Origin: Gibbula magus
Taxonomy: Eukaryota; Mollusca; Gastropoda; Trochida; Trochidae
Direction: 5' to 3'
NCBI GenBank assembly: GCA_936450465.1
Contig: OW388292.1
Span: 26,256,652 to 26,320,651, forward strand
DNA: 64,000 nucleotides
In this document: piece after piece, positions 13,169-23,700 of the stretch
How positions within the stretch are numbered: the stretch's first letter is position 1
Layout: every line of letters begins with the position of its first letter
Notes under the pieces: model-generated
The model's database searches: none
The model's input: only the letters and a program-made list of their open reading frames with translations
Told to the model about the DNA's origin: nothing
Translations under genes and position numbers: made by a program

Positions 13169-13613
13169 TAGGGCTGTGCAATATTATCGATATACCGGTA
13201 TATATCGGTACAAAGTGTGTATTGCAATAATTGCAATATGATTTGTGATATCGCAATATATCGCACTAATGCATTTAAGTAAAATTAAGTTTAAAATCTT
13301 GCTTTTAAGCACAGACACATGGTTTAATTCTCCAAAAAATGTTTGATGTGCAGGAATATGTGTTGGACAAATGATGGGAGACATTTTTTTTAATGTAAAT
13401 ATCATTAGAATTTGCTTACATATTTACCTTAATAACTTGTTGTATTATATAGTTTGTAAGATCTGATAGGCATTTTATCAAATATTTCATGTTTAAATCG
13501 CATAACGATGTATAAATGTAAAAGTTATTCAATATATCGCAGTATTATTGCAATATGTGTGCTGTATATCGCAATACATCGCAATATGAATTTTTGCACA
13601 ATATCCAGCCTTA
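13169..13613. mobile_element. hAT-type MITE with perfect 8-bp target duplications
   Basis: The element begins TAGGGCTGTGCAATATTATC and ends GCACAATATCCAGCCTTA, so the termini are inverted (TAGGGCTG against TAAGGCTG). It is flanked by the identical octamer GAAATAAC at 13161-13168 and 13614-13621. Length is 445 bp with no transposase frame. Subterminal sequence is full of ATATCGCAATATATCGC-like motifs on both sides. The 8-bp duplication and YAGGG termini are typical of the hAT superfamily. Confidence 0.9.
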
Positions 13614-13711
13614 GAAATAACCATAACGGTTGTAACATATATATACATATACGCATCGTTAATTCCGGGTACCCGATCAATGGTTCCATCTGTGCCCCGG
13701 ACTCTTGTAGC

Positions 13712-14430
13712 CGTGTTTCCCTCCAAGCACAACAGTGTGTATCATGTTTCCCTCCAAGCACAACAGTGTGTGTCATGTTTCCCTCCAAGCACAACAGTGT
13801 GTATCATGTTTCCCTCCAATCACAACAGTGTGTATCATGTTTCCCTCCAAGCACAACAGTGTGTATCATGTTTCCCTCCAAGCACAACAGTGTGTATCAT
13901 GTTTCCCTCCAAGCACAACAGTGTGTATCATGTTTCCCTCCAAGCACAACAGTGTGTATCATGTTTCCCTCCAAGCACAACAGTGTGTATCATGTTTCCC
14001 TCAAAGCACAACAGTGTGTATCATGTTTCCCTCCAAGCACAACAGTGTGTATCATGTTTCCCTCCAAGCACAACAGTGTGTATCATGTTTCCCTCCAAGC
14101 ACAACAGTGTGTATCATGTTTCCCTCCAAGCACAACAGTGTGTATCATGTTTCCCTCCAAGCACAACAGTGTGTATCATGTTTCCCTCAAAGCACAACAG
14201 TGTGTATCATGTTTCCCTCCAAGCACAACAGTGTGTATCATGTTTCCCTCCAAGCACAACAGTGTGTATCATGTTTCCCTCCAAGCACAACAGTGTGTAT
14301 CATGTTTCCCTCAAAGCACAACAGTGTGTATCATGTTTCCCTCCAAGCACAACAGTGTGTACCGTGTTTCCCTCCAAGCACAACAGTGTGTATCATGTTT
14401 CCCTCCAAGCACAACAGTGTGTATCATGTT
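13712..14430. repeat. 31-bp minisatellite, about 23 units
   Basis: The unit is GTTTCCCTCCAAGCACAACA followed by GTGTGTATCAT, repeated about 23 times with very few substitutions (CCAAG/CAAAG/CCAAT, TATCAT/TGTCAT/TACCGT). Because 31 is not a multiple of 3, the frame shifts each unit; all three plus frames stay open because no phase contains a stop. The resulting 236-319 codon frames are artefacts. Confidence 0.97.
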
Positions 14431-16408
14431 TGTTCACAGCATTAGCTTCCTCTACACGATAAGCTAAAGAGATGTGTCCGGTTTTCACAGGTGTTTCTTT
14501 GGACCGTCTAGTCACCTTCCTGTCTCCCATGGTCAACAAATAATTCAAATTTCTTAAATTTTATTGTAAGCCAAATGTCGGTAAAGAATATACCTTTTTA
14601 GAGATACAATACTTCATGATATAATGTTCTAGAATAGGAAACAAAGATTGATAGTGTTCAAGTACATTTAAGTTTAATGCACAAAACCATATCAGTTGTA
14701 TTCATAGAAGCTTGTATATCTTAACGTGCATTGTACTATTGTGAATTAAAAGTAGTGATAAGGTAATTATACCAAGTTATAATGGGTTACTATTTATAAT
14801 TTGATATGCTAATAAATCATTCTGTAAATGGTAATGGTAATAGATGAATGGAAAATCAATCGTTTTAACTAACTGTTTAAATGATAATGGCTTTTAGAAA
14901 ACGTGATGGCATGTCAGGGCCTCGATCCCAGGTGTGTTCATTGACTATTTAATGACCGAGAAGTGGTGAAGTTAAAATATCACATTTCTTTTAGAAACAC
15001 TCTGAAACAATGTAAAGTCTAGTTTATACGTGTAAGAAATCAGATTCCGTTTTAAGTCAATACAACTCAGTCTCTTGCAGACACTAAAGAAAAGGAATGA
15101 CTGAAGCAAAAACTCATTACATTCCATTAACGCTTACACGGTAAAAGTTCTCAATACACACTTGCTCTAAAGTTGTTCGATGTTCATCTAAACATGTTTT
15201 TCATAAATATTCTCCTATTTACAAGAGAAATGCATTTCATGTTCAGTTAGCCATGTAGCTACATTTGTGTTTCTTTTCGTTTCCTTCGAAACCATTTTGC
15301 CTGTGAAAAGCTGCATAATTATGTCGATCATCGGCATATATCAATTATTAGCGAAAATCGTTTACAACGAATACTCACGCCACTCGTGTGAGACAGTGTA
15401 ACTATATGTGTTCGCTTTAAAGAGATTGCAAGGACGCTTCAATCAACATAACCAACATTATTCAAAAACAAAACTACTTTTATTTCGAATACGGTTCATT
15501 ATCTCCAAATTACTTTAACAATCAATCTCCTGTTCGCTTCGTTTCTTAAACAAATTTAAAACATTAAACTAGCTATCTCAACAGGCCCGTGCTGAGACAC
15601 AAGGAAATGGATCTATATAAGAAAATATAGGTTTTTGTCAAAACTCTTAATCAGTTGTCAAGAATTTTTTATTCCAAAAATAAAGGTGTGCCTAATTGGT
15701 GTTGTTGAAAGGGTGGAGAGAATGTGTGTTATGGAGCCACTCGACTCCGAGTTAGAGAGCTTTCTTCTTGCTCCTAGGACGATAGGCAATACCGTTACAC
15801 TTGGCCGACTAAAATTGCAATAAATTGGAAGAAGGGGCTTTTAACAAGCGCTCCAGTCTTTCGGGTCCGACTTGCTCGTCTAATTTACAAACTCAAGAGT
15901 GTGTTTGTCACAGGAAGGGCTGACTTGTCTTAATTAGTGCCATCGCTTTCACGGATTTATATCTGGAGATCCCGAGGTGGGATTACGTGTCTTCCAGATA
16001 GAAACTATTTTTTCATAGTTTATATTTTTATTTCAGTTGTTTTCTCGTGGTTCCTTGACAGTGGTATTGCACAACGGATGGCATATAGTTAAGTTTGTAT
16101 CAGTTAACAGTTAACTGCTAAATTAGCCCATTTCAGTTAACATTTCACAAAGGAAACGGTTGTCACTTTCAATTCCCATAACATGTGTTCATTAATGCGT
16201 TCTTGAACGCCCTGAACGTAAGCGTTGTCCAATATAAATGTACACCAATAGCTTAAATGTTTTATTGTCATGAATTAGGATGCACAAGAGTATCCACTTT
16301 ACCATCCTGGCTAGGGAAAAGTCTCTAAGCAAGGAAGCATCGCAGATATGCCGGGTGGATATTAACAGTGTTAATAATGGTCATGGGAATTACATTTTTT
16401 TTCAAATA

Positions 16409-16895
16409 CAGTAGAACACGGATATAACGAATTTAGTTCGCTATATCCGCTGTTCGCTATTCGCGTTATATCATATTATATATGGCTTTTGACGAGACTT
16501 AAAAATGTGTTCGCTTATAACCGTACGTTCGCTATATCCGTGTTCGCTTATAACCGTACGTTCGCTATATCCGTGCTCGCTGATAACCGTACGTTCGCTA
16601 TATCCGTGTTCGCTTATAACCGTACGTTCGCTATATCCGTGTTCGCTTATAACCGTACGTTCACTATATCCGTGCTCGCTTATAACCGTACGTTCGCTAT
16701 ATCCTTGTTCGCTTCTAACCGTACGTTCACTATATCCGTGCTCGCTTCTAACCGTACGTTCACTATATCCGTGCTCGCTTATAACCGTACGTTCACTATA
16801 TCCGTGTTCGCTTCTAACCGTACGTTCACTATATCCGTGCTCGCTTATAACCGTACGTTCGCTATATCCGTGCTCGCTATATCCGTGTTCTACTG
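16409..16895. mobile_element. pogo/Tigger-like MITE with TA target site
   Basis: Left end TA|CAGTAGAACACGGATATA and right end TATATCCGTGTTCTACTG|TA are perfect inverted repeats (21 bp counting the flanking bases). The TA dinucleotides at 16407-16408 and 16896-16897 fit a mariner/pogo-type target duplication, and the CAGT...CGGATATAACGAA terminus resembles Tigger-type elements. The inside is almost entirely the 33-bp tandem repeat. No transposase is present. Confidence 0.85.
16508..16870. repeat. 33-bp tandem repeat, 11 units, core of the MITE
   Basis: Units read GTGTTCGCTTATAACCGTAC + GTTCGCTATATCC with minor variants. The sequence is itself built from the element's subterminal motif (TTCGCTATATCC at 16437-16449). 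A period divisible by 3 produces an 11-residue protein-like repeat that should not be taken as a gene. Confidence 0.95.
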
Positions 16896-17511
16896 TATAT
16901 CTTTTAGGGATTGGTTGACGGAACTACCTTACGCCCATTCATGAATATCTTAGTGGTCTTCTTTTAACTAAACGACATAGATGAACAATTTCGACCATAC
17001 CTATTTCAAGTCAAAGGTCAGTAGAACATTTTGAATTGACAATGATGTTCAATCTTTTTTTCCGAGGCCGCATTTACAGTACAAAATGTGCAAGGCGTAT
17101 CAGCACGCAAGCGTCTTAGGCTAAACTACCATAACCAAGACGTCATTTAGTGACGTAATTACATTCCTATCTTACCTTGCTGCATAGCGTTTGCTAGTTC
17201 ACGTTGTACTATTTTTCTCTCATTCTCCTACAATATTTACAATATAAACATGTTGTTTATTATGTCTGAAATTCTTTTTGGGAATAAAGATCAACAATTA
17301 CATCTTACTGATAAAAAGATCGTTAGTAGCAAACTATTTAGAAGGTGTGAGAGAGTTTTTTATTTTTTATTTTTACGCATTGAAATGATCTTGAGTAAGA
17401 AAAATAATAACCAACTCGGTGCTCGGAATTGCGATTTATCTGTCCTTCGTGAATTATTATGTCAAATAATCCGAAATTCTTAGCAACTCGTTGATTCCTA
17501 TTATAAAGAAT

Positions 17512-18439
17512 ACCACATAGAACACGCAACGTCATATACGACACGTGTCGTCATAACATTGTTTATGACGTCATGTCATCATCCCGAATGCCATGTATAC
17601 AGCTGCATACCGAAAGTTTGTTCACCTACTTGTCTATCTTAGTGCAAATATCATGTAAATTGACGACCATTGTAACACTGGTAAAATTACAACACATACA
17701 ATGACAGTGGATCGTAATAATGTATATCCATGAGTAAAACAAGTATTCTCAAACGTATTCTGTATTCGTCAAGTCAGTGGTGCATGTTATGAAAATTGGC
17801 ATTATGAAATGGACAGAAGAGGTCGGATTATTCAAAATTCAAAATACATTTATTTTCGAATGAAAGTTTTCTTATAGACTTAATAAGAACAATTTCATAA
17901 CAAATACATTGCATGAGTATGAGAGGAACTATAGTATGTATGTTTGACCCAGTTGATCACTTTCTGAATATTCTACAGGAAAATAAAAACAGTAGTTTTG
18001 AAAATATTGACCCCTGGTCACTTAAAAAAACTGTCAAAACTGTAACTGTTTACCCTGAGGTGTCAAATCAGATTATCGAACACTCATCTGTCGTCTTGTA
18101 ATGCACAAATGCAAAGTGATCGGTCTAGTTTTCGCGTTGGTGCGATACTTCAAAGACATGGCCAACTACATGATATTTGCACTAAAGTACGCAACCAGAT
18201 GAACAAACTTTCGGTATGCAGCATGTGAAGTAAAAATCATATATTTACAATCGTAACTGCGCCACTCGTGAATATATATATAGTTTTACTAATATATATA
18301 TAGTTTTACTTCACTGGATGATCAATACATGGCATTCGACGAGAAATATCAACTATCCTCTAGTTCATCATGGTTAGGTAACGTCATTAACAATGTTATG
18401 ACGTGACGTGTCGCATATGACGTTGCGTTTTACATGTGA
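17512..18439. mobile_element. Foldback / long-inverted-repeat transposon relic
   Basis: Two separate stretches pair in inverted order: 17512-17573 with about 18380-18439 (core AACGTCATATRCGACACGT...CATAACATTGTTWATGACG) and 17602-17667 with about 18160-18222 (core GCTGCATACCGAAAGTTTGT...AGTGCAAATATCATGTA). CGAATGCCATGTAT is also shared in inverted order. The right arm carries extra sequence, including a duplicated TATATATATAGTTTTACT. The interior (about 17670-18160) has a 62-codon frame (17913-18101) with no recognisable domain. Superfamily and exact ends are undetermined. Confidence 0.8.
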
Positions 18440-19104
18440 TGGCGACAGATAACCAGTCTGAACTTCAAAGTAGATTTCGGTGAAAAATAGAACATACGTG
18501 TTCATACAGTACATTATTTACGACACTCTTGTATTACAACTCCACGCATAATATCCTCTATAATTATAAACTTTTTCTGTTTGCTAGATTTTATAAAAAG
18601 AAACATATAAATATATCGTCTAATGAAATCTAATGAACCGACTATAAATGTATATAAAGTAATAGGGTCTCACAGTGTGGATGTGAAGCAATGCAATGTG
18701 TGTAAAAGGAAATTCTTGGCTCAAGGGAACAAACTCCATTTTTCCAAGTGAATTCGCACTGTGGATGATATTTAGTGAAGCGTTCGTATAATACCTTCGT
18801 CAGAGCTTGTTTTCTGAGCGACGGTGAAATCCATAGTAGGCTACCATTGCTCGGTGTCACCTCAGTTTCGATCAACTGTATCATTGTGATCGTTTCATCA
18901 TACAACATGCTTATAAATTTATTTCCATTTCTTAATTTCTCTGGTTTTGAACAATGTAGATAAGCTTTGTAATTGATTTTATAAATAAATAAAAACAGTA
19001 TTTAGGCTAGAGAATACTTAATGGTGTTTGTCAAATACCAGGTTTTTTCATCTAGTTTTTAATGGGTTTTTTATGTTTCAATATTTCAGTATTATATTTA
19101 CAAC

Positions 19105-19310
19105 TATATGCAAATAAAAGTACCCTAGCATGCCGATATAACTTTTATTTGCATAGAAAGTGGAAAGTAGTTCCGGCAATTTGCCAGTGACGATATATAT
19201 CATATTGTGATTGGTCACAGTGAAAATGATATCTTCACTGTAGCTTGATATACAGTATATTTCACTGATAAATCCCAGTATTTCATTGATCATTATATAA
19301 TACAATTCCG
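19105..19310. repeat. Hairpin with two octamer motifs plus dispersed-repeat copy
   Basis: At 19105-19156 the arms CTATATGCAAATAAAAGT and ACTTTTATTTGCATAG are inverted repeats. Each contains a perfect POU-type octamer: ATGCAAAT at 19108-19115 and ATTTGCAT at 19147-19154. From about 19190 the sequence is rich in CAGTGAA/TTCACTG and resembles, in reverse complement, 23890-24000 (shared GATCARTGAAATACT, CAGTGAAGATAT and TTTCACTGTGACCA), which marks a dispersed repeat family. Confidence 0.6.
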
Positions 19311-20035
19311 ATATTTCAATCAATAATAATGTCTGTTTGTTTCCGTTTCATGAAATTGTATCACGATAGGCCTATTCCTCGCTGTAACTGTAAGTGTAAC
19401 TATTACCTTGGAATCACAAATATCTAAATTAATGACATATCATTATCAAACTGAAATCTGTCTTTGGTTTCATTTCTTTGCTGGACGGAACCATGGAATA
19501 ATGATAGTGTCATAAAGTGACTGCAATTACCTTTCTTCCGTTGTCCCATTTTTGTCATAATGTAGCCGAAATTCGCCCTATAGTCTAACCTTTCAACAAA
19601 ATATTATTCAAGGAAAATGTTTTGCCTTAATTTCATACACCTGCACAATGGCGCGGCAAAGAGGCATGATTTATTAATGATGTGAAAGTCAACCGTACAT
19701 TAAGCTGTACCGCCCTCGAGCGGCTGTTTTTCAGATTCTAAGGTTGCAGGTATTATCAAGGGCTCCTCAATTTGACACTGCCAATATGCTATGAGTCTTG
19801 TTTCCCCGGCCTATTATTCCCCTTGTTTGCTACACAGATGGCGCTCTAAGCACGATTTGCACGCGCCGTTAAGCCTAGCTTTGTATCATATGTCCTCACC
19901 ATCAATTTGGGGCATTCAAAAAAGGGGCTGTTTCGCACCCAGTGCCGCCGTTTGTTAAATAAACGTACCCCTATGTATTTCTCATTCGCCAAACTGCACC
20001 CATTCTGATAGTTTATTCTGTTCATTTAATTTCAG

Positions 20036-20302
20036 ATTGCTGAAACGTACTCCTTCCTCCCCCGCGAGGCTGTCACTAGGTTCCTCATGTCTTGTGCAGA
20101 CTGCCAAAAACGAATGCACCTGTCCTTCGAGCACAACAATAACACAGTCTGCGCAACCAATCAGAATGGACACAACACGGTTTCTCCTAGTCACGTGACC
20201 GAGGACCCACCAATCATCGACTTCAGCCTCCCAATCACCCAAACCTACCTGAACCATATGCGAAACAAAGGCTATGTGTCCGACTATTCCTGCCATGACG
20301 AG
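20036..20302 (+). CDS. nol4: NOL4-like exon encoding the LPREAVTRFLMSC / CQKRMH block
   Basis: The exon is 267 nt (89 codons) and phase 0 at both ends. The acceptor is TTTAATTTCAG; the donor is GTAACG at 20303, weaker than the others. It starts IAETYSFLPREAVTRFLMSC and continues ADCQKRMHLSFEHNNN. A Thr/Asn/Ser-rich variable stretch follows, then IIDFSLPITQTYLNHMRN and YVSDYSCHDE. From memory, vertebrate NOL4 has the same order: IAETY-FLPREAVTRFLMSC, CQKRMHL, a variable linker, IDY-MPIT-AYMKHM, then an acidic run. The invertebrate linker is longer. The match fixes both strand and family. Low-complexity pyrimidine-rich DNA follows the donor (20330-20475) and shows no coding sign. Confidence 0.96.
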
Positions 20303-22011
20303 GTAACGTGGAGTGTTTTATTGTTCTCAGGTCCCTCCCCTAGGGACTCTACCCCACACCCCTCTTTATACCCTCTCCCCAACCTAACAGCTCTTTATCG
20401 TTCACCCCTACAACCTCACCCCACCATCCCTCCCTCCATACTTTCCTCCCAACCTTCACCCGTATCCACATTGTAACCAGAGTAAATTACCCCTATGTTT
20501 ACAGTTGTAACCATCATTTGTGAAAAAAAAAACGAAAACGTTTTGTTTCTGTTTTAAATGCTGCTCGACAAAGAAGCAAGATTATCTTACCCGAAATGGA
20601 TACATGTTTCTACGTATCGTTAACATAAAGGGTCATTTTGTCTTGTTATTCTCTGGAAAAAAATTAACTTGTCTTTAAATCTACCATTTGATGTGAAAAG
20701 GTGATGAACAAAAGCTTAATGGCTGCCCTTGGAAAGAGCTTTCATTTGTATGTGGGTTCGAGTTGCAAAATGAGAATTTAATGGCGTTTTTTTTTTAAAT
20801 GTAAAATTTCAGCGGAAGTACGTTATGTGGTTCAAAAAGAAAGACTAGGGAGGAATATATTATCCTTGGAACATCCCCTCTTAATTGTGACAATAGTTGT
20901 GTTGAGTGAAATTTCATGTCATTTTCTTTGTTTTACAATAGAGCAAGGGTCAACCAGAAAATATAACTATTATACTTCACAATATTCGTTAAATACACTT
21001 TTAAATTCGATTCGAAATGTAACGACAAAGAGAAAATTTGATCGTAATGAATATGTAAGATAATTGTTTATTTGAATTAAATTCCCTTTTTACGAATAAA
21101 ATAAACACCTTTTTGCAATCATTCATATAGTATGTACATGTTTTTAATATCTAAATTTCTAATTACGAAAAATTAAATAACACACATCTTACAAGCCGCT
21201 CCACACACCAATGGCTAGTTGCGGAACAATCGTTAATATTTAGATGTTTCAACGTTAAGCGGGAAGCACTTTTTCATCACCTGAGATGCATAAATAAGAT
21301 ATAACAAAAATCATTTACAAGCATTAACCGATGGCGAAATCTTTTACAAAAATCTTGTGCAGCACACAGGTGAAGGGGCAATCGGAAATTGTTTGGTTGG
21401 CGGCAGAGTGGCATATGATCTGCCTGTAATGGAGCCTGGTGTGATACAATATTTAATTCATTAAGACAAAATATAATTGAGTCACGGAATCTTGGCATGT
21501 CTTGAAGATGGGTGGGTCCGGGGCAAGCAGAGGGAGAGACGATTATGAAGTGAAAACTTCGTCGTGTTAGGAATCATAATTTGTATGTCCGAAACATGTT
21601 AACAGGGAAATAAAGAGGCGAAGTTAATTAAAATGCCAATGAATCAAATTTTGTCAGTGGTGACATCAAACCATGCTAAACATGTCATACTCTACCGGTA
21701 GCAGTATGTGTTATACTTTGACAACGTAGTAATGCACATATATAAATACTTAACTTGGTGGATTACTATCTATGTTTCTGAATACAACTAGAACAATCTT
21801 CCTGTAGAAATACGACTCTGTCAAGACTATTCTTCATTCTGCTGTTATCTCAAGACCCATTTCTACAGACTTGCCTACTCCAAATAAACTCTCACCACCT
21901 TTTCTTCCTATGTGCGCCTTGAGCATGCACTGCGCATGGAAAGGAGCCTTATACATAGACTATTATTATTATTATAGAAATGTATGAATAATGGTAATTG
22001 AAACTGTGTAT

Positions 22012-22080
22012 GCTGGATATGTAGCTCGACTGGTATAGCGTCCGCCCATCACCCGGTTCGATTGCCCACTGAGTTAAGTT
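22012..22080 (+). repeat. tRNA-derived SINE head (truncated)
   Basis: An A-box-like TAGCTCGACTGG (22022-22033) and a B-box-like GGTTCGATTGCC (22055-22066) are spaced as in a tRNA-type polymerase III promoter, joined by TATAGCGTCCGCCC, which resembles a D-arm/anticodon region. The sequence cannot fold as a full tRNA and has no recognisable 3' SINE body, so it is a relic rather than a tRNA gene. Confidence 0.6.
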
Positions 22081-22268
22081 GTTGCTTTCTTGCTTGTCGC
22101 CCACCATTATCAGAATAGAATAATTCATTAAATGGCGCTCCAATATGGCGACGAATGCCGAAGGAAAAAATCAATTTCCGAATATACTTCGGCCAAATGA
22201 AATTATTCATCAACAATAACTAAATATGTAACTATACACTATATTATGAACCTTTATATGAACACATA

Positions 22269-22351
22269 CAGTGGCGGATCCAAGGGGGGGGTTCAGGGGG
22301 TCCGGACCCCCCCCTTTTCAAATCCATGTATAAGTTGGGATATACATTTAC

Positions 22352-22383
<32 letters not shown>

Positions 22384-22444
22384 ACTGAGTGGAGAAAAAT
22401 TGTTTTGGGACCCCCCCCTTTCAAAAATCCTGGATCCGCCCCTG
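22269..22444. mobile_element. Short MITE with GGATCC termini and poly-C core
   Basis: The left end CAGTGGCGGATCCAAGG and right end CCTGGATCCGCCCCTG are inverted repeats with a few mismatches. The pentamer ACATA flanks both sides (22264-22268 and 22445-22449). Inside are a perfect palindrome GGGGGTCCGGACCCCC (22296-22311) and a run of 31 C (22353-22383). The CAGTGGCGGATCC terminus is common in marine invertebrate genomes. I cannot assign the superfamily. Confidence 0.85.
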
Positions 22445-23589
22445 ACATAACTGTGTATCTTATAATGTTGTGTGACTCAATCTGAATTGAACTAATACAG
22501 GCATATTTAATACGATGGAACATTGTAATATCAAATATGATTTACCTATATGTGTGCAAATGACTACAAAATAACTACCACGTGACTAAAGAATATTAAG
22601 TGACAAACTCTTACTTTAAAAAACTTTTATTATGATATACATGTAAGCATTAATTAATTATAGTGCTATCAAGTGTTTAACTTACTTTTTATAACTTACC
22701 TTATATGAAACTTTCAAAACATTTGAGAGAACTTATATTAGCGTATACTAGTGTATACTATATGATAATGTAAATGTGAACCTGTATCCGTGTTGCAATG
22801 TAATATAATAACACTTATATTTAGACATCTAAATTTAATTCAAATCTAAAAGGATATATAAGTAACAAGCTGAACATTTCAATCCTTAAGAAAGAATGTC
22901 ATTCGCCATGCACAAACTCTTTGCTTGTCTTGGAAATGACACTGACCAAGTATGGCCATCGTGTAGCAAGAATAAGATATTACAGAGCATATTAAGTAGC
23001 TGGCTCCAATGATGACTGAATAACTGGAAACATCAATCTGAAAAACAGATTCATCTAACTGATCCAAACCGTCACATGAAAGATTATAGGAAAGGAAAAA
23101 TCGTTCTTGGGCCTGTGGCCTGGAGAGTCCGTGACGAGTACAATTTCGCTTAAAGCTGAAGAAGAGTAAAACGTAATGATATTTGTTAATTTGAGAGATG
23201 TTAACTATACAACTCTGAAACTATGTAATTATGTAAATATTTGGTTTAAATGTACTAAGTCACCGACAAGTGATTGGTTTGGCAAACAAGCAAGACATTG
23301 CTTATGTCTCTCACTACACAATTATATATTTACAAAAAGAACGAGCGATGTTCACAGAACAGAAAAAGTTATACGACACAAGTGAGAAAATAACTGTATA
23401 TATCTATTAGAAATACGTATGCCATTTAGATAGTTAACAAATATAACAATGTTACATTTGGGATAAAACTACCTTCAATAGTACAATTTCTTGTACTTTT
23501 TTCTTATGCATTCAGCCTTAGGAGCTGCGCCAATTTACGCATATCAGAGGGGTACTGAATGTCAAATTAGCTTAACTATCGATTGTTGG

Positions 23590-23700
23590 ACCTCGAGTTT
23601 TGTCGAGGTGAAATGGTAGTGTGGTAGGCTGCTGTTACAGTCAGTGCAGGCGATAGTTTCCCTACTCTGTGGGTGTGGATTCGAATCCGACATGGGACTC
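23590..23700 (+). repeat. tRNA-like (Leu/Ser type) SINE head
   Basis: A perfect B-box GGATTCGAATCC lies at 23677-23688, preceded by a long variable-arm-like segment (GATAGTTTCCCTACTCTGTG) and a degenerate A-box region (TGGTAGTGTGGTAGGC). A short hairpin ACCTCGA...TCGAGGT precedes it. The D-arm is too degenerate for a working tRNA. Relic SINE is the best reading. Confidence 0.5.

Noticed and set aside
13508..14467. Long open frames of 236-319 codons
   Set aside because: They are read-through of the 31-bp minisatellite in every frame, partly beginning inside the hAT MITE.
16489..16944. Open frames with an 11-residue repeat
   Set aside because: Product of the 33-bp tandem repeat inside a MITE.
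22012..22080. Functional tRNA gene
   Set aside because: A- and B-box-like sequences are present but acceptor and D stems do not pair; SINE relic preferred.
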